The translations under genes and the position numbers were made by a program. Positions 46,462-57,900 of a stretch of 64,000 nucleotides of DNA are shown in pieces. How positions within the stretch are numbered: position 1 is the stretch's first letter; every line of letters starts with the position of its first letter. This stretch comes from Xanthostigma xanthostigma (lineage: Eukaryota > Arthropoda > Insecta > Raphidioptera > Raphidiidae), in the NCBI GenBank assembly GCA_963575645.1, contig OY754470.1, positions 31,168,501 to 31,232,500 of the forward strand, given 5' to 3'. The notes below the pieces were generated by a model that worked only from the letters and a program-made list of their open reading frames with translations, was not told the DNA's origin and did not search any database.

Positions 46462-47093
46462 CGTGTCTACATAAATGCATATGACATTAAAAGTATGTAG
46501 AGCAAAAACACTTTTTAGCTGGCGGGCGCGGGACCTACATAAACATTTCAAAAATTATTTTTGAGCTTTTTAGAAATCAGAATAAAGTGAAATATTTTTA
46601 GCCAAATATTCTACTAGAAGGGGCCTGTCGTAGCGGGTGGATGAAGGACACTGCACACCAAAGATTTTACCCTGAGGATCCGCTACAGGGGAGTGATTGG
46701 TATGATGAGAAATAATAATAAAACAAACGATGAAGAGTAAATTTTATTCTACATAAAAATATATAAGTTACAACTTAAAAGCAATATTATTCTAATATAT
46801 ACAGATTAATTTAATATTTTTACATTTTATTCATTACTTATCGATTATATTTCAATGGTCTACAGATATATTACATATATATAATATATTTTAATATATA
46901 ACAGTCTGATTTCAATTGATAGTCCAAGAACGTTCTTGGACTATAAAGAAAATATCTGTATTCAGTTTGGCTAAAAACTTGCACCATCAAACGCTGACAG
47001 ACTGTGATGCTCAAATGTATTTTAAGTAAACCTTTTTTTACTCTTAGTGATTTGAGCAATGCGCCTCCTCATAACAGAGTATTAATAATTAAT
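46462..47093. other. No gene recognised
   Basis: AT-rich. A 24-bp perfect hairpin TAGTCCAAGAACG/TTCTTGGACTA lies at about 46920-46943. Otherwise nothing assignable. Confidence 0.45.
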
Positions 47094-47543
47094 GACTGTC
47101 AGACATTCAATGAAACTATTTAGAAAGTAGAGTGCGTAGCGTGTAGGCAAGCAGTCAGGTACCGATTACCTGCGTCGGTCGGCGTCACGAGATAATTATT
47201 ATCCTTTGTTTTTAACTGTGCATGGCAATTGGCAGAGAGCCATATTAAATTATTGTAATGAAATATGGCTCTTTGCCAATTGCCATGCACAGTTAAAAAC
47301 AAAAAATAATAATTATTCAGACACTTCGTGAAATATAGGAAAACCTTAACAAAAATCTAATGAAATAATTTTTGTGCGAAATTGACCACGTAAGCAGCTA
47401 AAGAAGACATGAAAAGATTAAATTATTTTATTAAATATTTTCATGTCTTCTTTAGTTGCTTACGTGAGCAATTTCGCACAAAAATTATTTCACAAGATTT
47501 TTGTTAAGGTTTTCCTGTATTTCACGAAGTGTCTGACAATCAG
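47094..47543. mobile_element. Element with two adjacent hairpins
   Basis: Outer words GACTGTCAGACA and TGTCTGACAATCA are imperfect inverted ends. Hairpin 1 (47191-47317) has arms around TTAACTGTGCATGGCAATTG; hairpin 2 (47318-47535) has ~100-bp arms from CAGACACTTCGTGAAATATA to its complement. They abut at 47317/47318. Confidence 0.7.
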
Positions 47544-48051
47544 AGCATGAACTGTTCAAAAATATTCACATTTCAAGAGCTGTTTAGAGTTTTGACAGTT
47601 CATGAAAAGACCAGTTATAATAGATGACTGCGACATATTATCATATAGGTACATTCTTGTCTTTCAGAATACAGATTTTTACGATTAAATAATAGATATT
47701 AATAATATAATTTCTGTTACTGAAATCTGATTAAAATATTGCACGATACTAAGGTGCGTTCATTATTATAAATGATTATTTAAATAAAACAGATGATAAA
47801 GATGTATACTTATACACTACCAATAGTGAGACCTTTCGATCACCTAGGTATATAACAAATAATGTTAGAACATTCACTATTCATTGCTATGCTAAACTGT
47901 GATCTTGCACAGCAGATTTTAATTTTTAATAAAGAAATCGGTTTTTGACATAGGGGACAACAATAAAATTAATACTATTTAAAAATAAATGATGTACAAA
48001 CTAAATTTCATTGTCTGCGTTAATTGATCATAGGTACCTACACATCATACC

Positions 48052-48885
48052 CAGAGCTGGGCCAAGTACAATGAAAATGTACTTGGAGTACCAAGTACAA
48101 AGTACTTTCCATTTTCGTCCAATAAGTACAAAGTACAAAGTACTTGACTAAGTACTGAGTACATGTACTGAGTACAAGTACTTGGATTTTACGAGTACTT
48201 TTTACAAGTACATTGGACACAATGTGGTAAACCCAGCCTCAGTACACCTTTGTGGCACAAACTACAAACAAACCCTAGAAGCTCGATTATTTATGAAATT
48301 AAAATACACAGAGAGCGACGTACGCACAAAATGTTTTTATGAATTATATTTTATTTATATTAAATGTGAATTAATATAAAAACAAAAAATTGAAAATACT
48401 GAAAATAGAAAAATAAACAACTAAATAAGGACAAAAAGCAATGTTTCAAGAAACCCTGCATTAATAGGTTTGTTCCAAATAGCCAGCAAACGGTAACGAA
48501 ACCGTCACCATCATGCGCAGATAGCTAAAACGTGTTCCAGTATCTTTTCAGCTACTGCGCATGCGGTTGACGGTTTCGTTACCGCTTGCTGGCTGCTTGG
48601 AACAAACAGGGTACCCAGAAATGTTCACAAGAAAGTAGCGATTCTTTACGGAAAAATCGCAAACTAAAAAAAACGCCTAATTTTTAAAACTTCTACATAT
48701 AAGTGTATTTTAATGTACTTGTACTTAGAAACAAGCTGAAAGTACAAAGTACATTCAACAGATCGTTACAAGTACAAGTACCAAGTACAATTTTTAAAAG
48801 TACTCGGAATACAAAGTACAAAGTACAAAAATATGTACTTAAAGTACTTTTTCCAAGTACTTGTACTCAGTACCGCCCAGCTCTG
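48052..48885. mobile_element. hAT-type MITE with AAGTAC subterminal repeats and 8-bp target duplication
   Basis: Ends CAGAGCTGGGC / GCCCAGCTCTG; perfect 8-bp duplication ATCATACC at 48044-48051 and 48886-48893. Length 834 bp. AGTACAAAGTACTT-type words are repeated many times in the first 160 and last 190 bp, a subterminal array as in many hAT elements. A smaller palindrome (48471-48608) sits inside. No transposase. Confidence 0.9.
48471..48608. repeat. Palindromic MITE nested in the hAT MITE
   Basis: Arms GTTTGTTCCAAATAGCCAGC and its complement; the TAACGAAACCGTCA block is inverted between arms. Loop of about 50 bp. No clear target duplication. Confidence 0.72.
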
Positions 48886-48893
48886 ATCATACC

Positions 48894-51800
48894 AATACAA
48901 TACTTATTCAAAATATATTCTAACAATATTTCCATAATATATTTATTTATATCAATTTTAGCCATTATTTTTTTTAATATTTATGATATTAACTAAGTAT
49001 ATAGTCAGAAAAGAAAGTCCCAAAAAATAATTAGGTATAATTCCACTAAATGTATCAAAAAATATATTGATCCTACTTAAGTTTTTACTAAGATTATGAA
49101 AAGTTGGTAAGAACTTATAAGTTATTTGTCAGTATTATAGCAAATTTTAGGCAGTAACCATGAAGACTCCAATTCTGAAGAGTAGTAGATTCCATTGATT
49201 AAATTATCCAATAAAAAATATGAAATGTAAGGAATGTTCACTGATTTGGTTTGAATGACTGCTGAATTTCATTAAATTTAAATTAAAAATTTATGAAATC
49301 TATAAGTACTTAACAAAAAACATATTTTGTCGACACAGAAAAATCTTGCATTATCAAAGTTTATTACTACTACTTAGGGCTTACTTCTCAAGATAGTTGA
49401 TATTTCTTATATAAGGACATTTTTACTAAGCAAATGTGGACGTGTTAAATTGATATAAAAAAATCAAATAGATTTGATTACTGATCCCTATATTAAATGA
49501 CGTCAGTCGTATTTCCCTCTCTTTTTCTTCCGCATTGAGAAATACCAGCAGACTATTAACTATCCACATATCAGAGATAAGTGATTATCATCTCTTGGCA
49601 GCCTTGTTCTTTAAATAAAATCCATAAAACTTACGACTTTGATAAGTAATCGACAATTAATGTTTTCTTTTAAATGAAAATATAGAGTTAATATAAATTA
49701 CCTATTTCGCACCGATGCCAACCTCCATATTATGCCAAACGCATACTCGTTGCATCAAGGTTTGTAATTCAGTGGCAATACGCCACTAAGATTTTTGTTA
49801 AATAGATTTTGCTTAAACTAATTTGACTTAACAAATTGACAAACACACAGTAAATTGCATATTCAGATGCTTAGTGCAATGGATTGTATCACTAATAATC
49901 ATCAGACAAAATAGCTAGCGCAATAGAAATTCTGGTAACCACAGCAAAAAATGTTCACAATCAGATACTTGAAAAGTATTTATAAAAATTTTTCAATTGT
50001 CTGAATGTGACATTGTGTGACATTTATTTGATATCATCTGATCACGTCCTTTTAGGACAAAATGAATGACGATTTATATGTGTTTTTCGAGTCTGTTCTT
50101 ATTCGTAAAATTATAATGGACTATATTGCACATGTTTCATCTAATATTCATAATACTTATATTTATGTATTCAATTTTCTAAAAAAAAAAAAAAAACATA
50201 ATACGAATAACAACAAAGGTAATACGAGTTTATTTGATTGATTGTCTGATGAAATTATAAAATTATAAGGAGAACATATCAAGAAGTAGACAGTTATAAA
50301 AAAGTGGTAGGAGGTGTTTTCTGTAAACCAATCCTATTATATTTTATATGTATTGCTGGGTAACTTTAAATCTCGTTTAAATCTGTAAGTTTTTAATTAA
50401 AAAACGGATTTTATTATTATCTGTGAATTTGCATTACAACGAAATATATTATTATTAAATTTTTATTATTTTTCTGTTTTAGTATATATAGACAAACTGT
50501 AAATATAGGGCAGAGTTTGTCTAAGCCTTAGTCTGATTTAAACAAACCCCGGCGCGTGTAAACTGGATAAGATGCATGCAAAATAACTAGAACAGTTTGA
50601 ATACACGTAGTTCCATATTATATGGGCATCGTCTGTTTCAATTTCTCCGCTTGCGATCAATTGATGAAAAAGATAGACCGGCTAACAATATAGGAGTACT
50701 AAAATATATGAGTTATTACATTTATTAACTATTTTCTATGTTTAAAGAAGATATTTGTTTTTGGAAAAATACAATTTTTTCATTCTTATGGGCCCTGAAG
50801 AGAATCATTTTGAAGGGTTCCAGAGTTTCATAAAGTAAAAACACCAAAGTCTATTATTCATAGATCTAAACTATTGTCCAATATACCTACTTACTACGAT
50901 AAAAATAACGCACTGAAATCAGCTGATTGAAATTTTAACTAGAAAACCTGGATAAGGACTTATCAGGTTTGAACTAAAATTATTTTAATACTATTTCATA
51001 ATGAAAAAATACTTGGCTCTGAACTGATTTTATACAGTGGGTTTACGTTACGATTTTAAAGGCAATATAATCGTCATTCTTAGTAGTACGGAAGGACATA
51101 ATAGTTCGTGTGACGTGTCCATTTAAAAACTTCTATCTCAAAAACTGATCGTCAAATGAAGAAAAATGTTTCATCCAGAAGTTGTGTAATTTCGAAGAGG
51201 AAAAAATATGGAAGAATTCATTTTTTGTTTGCGGGACGTTTTTAAGGTAATCTAGAGGCCAACCTATATTATCTGTATTTTTTTCGACGGAATCAGGAAT
51301 AGACCCCAATGGTCAATACTCGAGAAATTTCCAGACAAGTAAATAACAAAGAAACAGCTTCAGGAATTTCCATACTTCATACGATACGATAAAAATTAGA
51401 ACTATCAATTGTATGGTAATTTCTCCAGCTTTGACCTCAGTTATTCATTCACTTTAGCCTAGTATTTTTTTATACAAAAAATGCTCAGAATAAGGTCCCT
51501 TTACTAAATATATCGAAAAAATAAGTGCTATTTGAAAACCAAAGTTTATCTTATGATTACTTACCTTAAAAACACCCTAGTTAAAAAATAAATTGTTTCA
51601 CATTCTATCCCCCTGAAAATTATACAACTTTTGCCCGAAACATATTTTCATCTGGCGGTCAGTTTTTTTTTAGATATTCTTGATGGAAGATTTCAAATGA
51701 GAACACCTGGTAGATAATACAGTTAAAGTATTAATTGTTTTCTGATCTAAAATGTACTATATCTTCCGATATATCTGCAGGCGCAGTGAAGAAATTAACT

Positions 51801-52163
51801 ATAAAATGAAAAAAAAAAACATTACGTTGACAATGCCAAAATAATTTAAATATTGCGTTCATCTGTCACACAGCGCTAGTGTTGCGTCAATGAATACATA
51901 AAACAGGCAAGACTTTGAAGTCAACAAGAACAACTTCGATTTTGATGATTTTTTTTAAAACTTAGTTTTTTATATTATTGAAAATCAGGAACCTTTTGAG
52001 GCGGGCAACGAAATATTAATATTGTTTAAGGGGCTAGGGGTAGTCAGAAGCATGAAAAAGTTTTTAATAATTTGTTTTCGACAAAATTTAATATAATTTA
52101 TAAAGCTTATAATATTTCAACTTGTCAAATAAATAAAATTGTCGACCAATTTTTTTCAGACTG
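48894..52163. other. Long stretch without recognised gene
   Basis: AT-rich, stop-rich on both strands. A diverged inverted pair (51123-51215 against 51590-51670, around AAAACTGATCGTCAAATGAA) suggests an old MITE. No exon of a known protein found by eye. Confidence 0.45.
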
Positions 52164-52165
52164 TA

Positions 52166-52938
52166 CAGTGTGTCCCCGGATTGAGTTCACAATAGGTGAG
52201 ATTGACCAAAAATTTTCGAATTGGAATTTCATATTTTGGGATTCCGCCCTGCTTTGGTCTGTAACTTATTATTAGTTTACTTTCGATTTTTTAAAATCAA
52301 GTAGGCCTTTACAGTTGAGCAAAACCTTTTTTCGTTTCAGGTAATGTACCTTTTCCGTTCATAGTACGCAAAAGTGTCACTAAGAAAAGTTGTTCACAAT
52401 GAAAAATTGTGGCGTTATGCAAATTTTCAGTATGATCGGCCTACTTTGATAATAGAAGTAGAAAATAGAAGAAAAATGTATATTATTAAGGATTACATGA
52501 TAAATCTTAGATGAGAAAAGAGGGTGATTAGAAATGTTCAAATTAAAATTCAAATTTTTACAGTTTATCAAAAAAATAAATTAAACTCCAATTACTCTAT
52601 TTGGCTTCCTCCACGCGATTGTTTTTCAAACAAAACAAAACAAAAGCGGATTTTATCGAAGAAGGCCGATCATTCTGCAAATTTGCACAACGCCATAATT
52701 TTTCATTGTGAACAACTTTTCTTAGTGACACTTTTGCGTACTATGTACGGAAAAGGTACTTTACCTGAAACGAAAACAGGTTTTGCTCAACTGTAAAGGC
52801 CTACTTGATTTAAAAAAATCGAAAGTAAACTAAAAATAAGTTTCGGACCAAGCAGGGTGGAATCCCAAAATATGAAATTCCAATTCGAAAATTTTTGGTC
52901 AATCTCACCTATTGTGAACTCAATCTGGGGACACACTG
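52166..52938. mobile_element. Tc1/mariner-type MITE (TA target), ~773 bp
   Basis: TIR CAGTGTGTCCCCGGATTGAG with its complement at the right end (one mismatch), flanked by TA (52164-52165, 52939-52940). Arms of about 275 bp are inverted with few mismatches (GTTGTTCACAATGAAAAATT and complement). The ~220-bp spacer has no transposase. Confidence 0.82.
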
Positions 52939-53208
52939 TACATTGACACTTAAATTATAAATCAATAATACAAAATATGACGTTTCGATCTGGGTTTAGA
53001 GTTTCTTCAGAAATATCTAAAAATATAAAAAAAATAATTAGTACAATCTACTTATTTTATAATAGAACGCAGAAGTTAATTATCGCAAAATTATGAAAAA
53101 TTATGAAAAATTAATAACCTCTGTATCAATATACCTATAGCCTGAAAAAAATTGAACGACAATTTTATTTATTGGAAGAGTTCTATTCAACTGTTAATCA
53201 AAGATTTG

Positions 53209-54070
53209 AATATTTCAACTTGACTTCACTAAATTTTCAAAAAAAAAAAAAATAAAATAATAATTTTGGACATAATTATAGTCATCTGTTGGACCCCTCT
53301 CACAAGTAGGTATGTAATGCTTTGCGGTGACAATCATAACTTTGTGCTGGTTCATCCAAAATAAACAAAACAAAGAAAAGTCTTTAGTTTAATAAATGGC
53401 GGCTTCTAAAAGCTTACACCCCAATTTGCAAGAACGGATTGTTATAAAAGTCGAAATTTTCAACAAAAACAAAAATCCTTCAATCAAGTCCTAGTTTTTT
53501 GTGCTTTCAATAAGCAGTAAAAATTTCATTTAAATCCATCGAGTGGTTCTTGAATTTCAATGGTCACCGACGTTGAAAACATAGTTTCGAGTATAAAGCG
53601 TTTCAAGTTTTAGTCTTATATGATTCGGTGTAGGTAAGACTAAATCTTGAAACGCTTTATACTCGAAACTATGTTTTCGACGTCGGTGACCATTGAAATT
53701 CAAGAACCACGCGATGGATTTAAATGAAATTTTTACAGCTTATTGAAAGCATAAAAAAATAGGACTTGATTGAAGTTGAAAATTTCGACTTTTATAACAA
53801 TCTGTCCTTGCAAATTCGGGTGTAAGCTTTTAAAAGCCGTCATTTTATTAATTTAAAAAAAAAAAAGAATCTAGATTAGGTCCTAGATTTACTATTAAAC
53901 TAAAGACTTTTATCTGTTTTATTGATTTTGGATGAACCAGCACAAATTTATCATGGTCACCGCAAAGCATTACCTACTTGTGAGAGGGGTTCAACCAATA
54001 GCAATTACTTCGTCCAAAGTTTTTTTTTTTTTTTTTTTTTGAAAATTTAGTGAAGAAAAGTTGAAATATT
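53209..54070. mobile_element. Palindromic element, ~0.86 kb, arms >400 bp
   Basis: AATATTTCAACTTGACTTCA at the left end returns inverted at 54070; the centre is at about 53628 (TTAGTCTTATATGATTCGGT). GAGTATAAAGCGTTTCAAG is inverted at 53592 and 53650. It lies 0.7 kb downstream of the PDSS1 stop. Confidence 0.85.
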
Positions 54071-54665
54071 ATTAGTTTTATAAAATAAATTAAATTTGGA
54101 CATTGGTATGACATTGCTATCTATTAGATTACACGAAGGCGTTTCTAATAATAATTAATTTTTGCAATGTGGTTGGTCCTATGTGAAGAAACACTGCCTC
54201 AAATATACATAATATTATATAACAAAGTGTTTTTCGTTTTATTTAACGAATACATATATATGTAACACAATAAAATTACTAATAATAATTAATAAGCATA
54301 ATATAATAATAAAAATAGAAATAATAACGATTATACTTTGAGCTTGACAATTTTAATAATAAGAGCACTTTTGCTTTTGTCAAATTACAAATATTGCAAG
54401 TTAATTTCTTGAACATAATATAATAATGCATCCAATAAGAATAATTTTTAGAACTTTACTTACCGAATCTAGAAACCGTGTTCGACAAAAATTTCCGTAT
54501 GTATTTAAAAAAATAAATTACAATATTTTTAATTGTGACGTCACACCACACTCGTACAAAGCAATAACAATAATATTAAGTAGAGTCTACCAATAAAACA
54601 CCTCTTGCTTTCAACAATATTTAGGAATGTTTAATTTCATTCCTAAAAAATATTTACTCATCATA

Positions 54666-54715
54666 TTTATTCAACATTTACTAAATTATTTTTTTGACTG
54701 GTCATTTTTTTTATT
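54666..54715 (-). promoter_or_regulatory. Probable polyadenylation signals of PDSS1
   Basis: Two AATAAA hexamers on the minus strand at 54710-54715 and 54666-54671, about 55 and 100 nt after the stop codon. Spacing fits a short 3' UTR; cleavage sites are inferred. Confidence 0.5.
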
Positions 54716-54769
54716 GCCATTTTGGCGATGATGGTTTTGGACCCGTTCGACATAAGAGTCCCACTTATG

Positions 54770-54991
54770 CTATTTCATCCGATTTAGAACGAAATCTGTA
54801 AGAACGCACAATGATTTCTGATACGGTGAATCGATAAGTGACATTGCCAATTTGTTTGCTTCAACACAGTGTTGTCTTGCTAAAAATTGTGTCTGTTCAA
54901 GTCCCTGCGACTTGTGGACGAGTTCGAAAGCCTTCTCGCAATCGCCCGGTTCTTGGAACCTTCTCATTATCATTGGATTTAATTCTGGATA
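54770..54991 (-). CDS. PDSS1: PDSS1 last exon and stop
   Basis: Seventy-three codons and TAG stop. Acceptor CAG is at 54992-54994. It encodes YPELNPMIMRRFQEPGDCEK, the helical tail, and ends VLNRMK, matching the usual C-terminal length of the family. Confidence 0.95.
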   Translation of the reverse strand, partial: YPELNPMIMRRFQEPGDCEKAFELVHKSQGLEQTQFLARQHCVEANKLAMSLIDSPYQKSLCVLTDFVLNRMK

Positions 54992-57900
54992 CTGAAAAAA
55001 CACATTTATGCAAAATCATCACAAGAATATTTCGTTAACAAAAATATTAGGAGCACTGTGGTTTGAATCTAATAAAAAATAGAGAATAGTTACTTCTTAC
55101 CACAACAAGTTTATTAGTGGATGTACATTTCGAGAGCTATGCTCTCATCTTCAGCAATACACTAAACTGTTTAGTGTATTGCTGAAGATGAGAGCATAGC
55201 TCTCGAAATGTACATCCACTAATAAGCTTGTTGTGGTAAGAAGTAACTATTCTCTATTTTTTATTAATATTTCGTTACATAGGTAATTATTTAAATTGTA
55301 AACGCATTTTGTCAAAAAGGTTTTATTCATAAAATAAAAAAAAAACTAAGTTACTTTAGGGATTCCCCATTAACAATAGAGTAACAACAGTAAGAAATTC
55401 AATTTTTTTCCTTTAAAATAGAAAATACTCGTGTTTGTCCGTCACACATAACATTTTCAACGATGAGTACTGGCGTCATTAAAATTTACGATGTTTATTA
55501 AATTCGGATGAATGTGACCATTTTCAGTTCGCTAACATCGTTTCCTTCCAGAGTAACTAAAACTATTCGCTGGGTGCATGACGGCAGTATCGCCTACCCT
55601 CCGCAATTTTTCATGCTCTTATAACATTGTGTCGAATGAGCATTTTTCAAAATTTTCGACAGTCCACTTTAGAACAAAAAGTGATTTACTACTGAAATAG
55701 CGCGACAAAGTTTTGTTTTACTTTATCGCACGAGTCGGAAACGGGGCACTTTATGTATCTGTACCATAGAGATATTACAATAGAGTACGCAAGAGAGCAG
55801 TGAAAGTGTTTACAATTAAGAGAGAGAACAGTTCCTAATCTTTATGGTAACTAATGATGCAAAGCAATGCTGATTTGAGTAAAAAAATCTGGTTTTCTGC
55901 AGCCTTCTCTCTTTTAAATAACTGAGGACACTTTCACTAATGGCAAGCATACGCAATAGCGTACTCTAGTGCTCACCACAAACGCTCGCATCGAAAAATT
56001 TGTAACTCCGCCTCCTTGCACATAGCCCATACAAACATGAAAAGCAACTAATTTTTAAGGAAGCGAGCAAACTTTTTTTTATGGCACACTAGAATTACTT
56101 AGTGTCGCGATTCTTTACCTTTTCGCAAGCAAAAAGCACCGGAGCCGTTGCAAGGCCTAGTTTTAGATCAGCGGCTGTAGGTTTACCCATTGCAGCAGAC
56201 GAAGACACAAAATCTAACAAATCGTCGACTAGCTGGAATCCAAGGCCTAAATTTCGGCCGTACTGGAATGCGATGTCGCATATTTGTTCATTTGCACCAG
56301 CCAATATTGCCACCTGTAAGAAATACCAAAGAAACAAAAACATTAAATAACACTATATAAATATGGGAGAAATATTTAGATAGAGATAACATATTTTCAT
56401 GAATTAAATTTAAAAAAACGTACAATTTTTTCTACAAATCTGAATATACTCATATAGTGTTAGGCAGGCGCGGCGGCAAGTTTTAAAAGCCTCTAGCGAG
56501 GGAGTCGTGCGTGAAAAATAAAAATGTTCAAACAACGGCAATAGATTAGAGCAAAAAATACGAAACTTTTTAGCAAACGCGTGACGAATCTTAGTTTTCA
56601 CATATTTTCGTAACTCCAAAATTACCATACTTTTAAACATCTTCGTCAAAGTTTCATGGTTATCAAAAGTTCAGCCATTTGTGAAAATGTAAAAAATACG
56701 TGAAAGAGTACTGCGCATGCGCGCATCGCGTATTTTCAGCCTCTTAGTCAGCTAGCGAAAGCATAATATGGTAAAGGAGACTTATGTATAAGAAGGTGTC
56801 GGATCAGATATTCCACAAATCTTGTGAAAATTCCCTATGGTGAGTTCACCATACGAAATCTTCACGTTTGGTGAGCTCTCAACACACACCACACCTCTTC
56901 CGCCGCGCTGGTGCTACGGATAATATGATATTATACTAAATTGGTTTATTTGTTTTAATTTCGAAAGGCGTACCAGAAACTTAGCATAAATCTGTAAATT
57001 TGTATAGCACTCTGACTTCGAACTAAGCAGGCATAAACTAAGTGAGAGTGGTATAAGGAGATAAATGTCACGAACTTTGTTCCATATTGATATAAAGAAA
57101 GGTGGGAATAGAACATATTAAAAAAATTGAAAATGTGTTACGAGAACGCATTACAGAAGAGAAACTTAGTTGCAAATCATACGATTGTTGCGCGCACCTG
57201 ACGGTAATTGAACACAGGCTGGCCGCGTGCTATGCCAGGATTCTACCACTGAGCTACCAATGCTAATCATTGTTTATATAGAGTTACTAAAAAAATTATA
57301 TACGATATGTTTTCAAAATACAACTGTGTTTTTCATTTGATGGTATACGAGTTTACATTTACACTTAAATACGTTTATAATTGATAGTTGACACCTTCCT
57401 AATAAACTTAATGCGATCAGGAAACTATTCTTCTAAATAAACGGTAGACATTTCCAGTACAATGCTGAGATGAGGAATGTCCATGCTCTAATTGCTGGGT
57501 TTCTGGATCGACAATTTGTGTTTAATTCACTTTCAAAATAAATTATGCACTCACTTTCTATGCTTAATTTACTTTCAAAGTAGATTTAGCTTTAGGAAAC
57601 CGAGCTTAGTCAATGAAAAAACCAGAAATGTGAATTACTTACAGATTTAAGAGAGTTTGCAATGAGTGATGCTGTTTTTCTATACGTTTTCGTTAAATAA
57701 TGGGCGAATCTTTCATTTTCAGTCTCCTTTGAACCAAGCTGCATAAATTCACCTTGGACTAAATCCGTTACTACCTACAATAAACAAAACAAAAAAAGTC
57801 AGTTAAACAATAATATAATTAATTGAAATTTATTAATTACGTTTCAAATAGATACAAGAATTTAATGCGTAAACCTTGCATTGCTGTGATCAACTTTCTT

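Noticed and set aside
57194-57263. Functional tRNA gene
   Set aside because: T-loop and anticodon stem are degraded and there is no clear T-run terminator directly after it.
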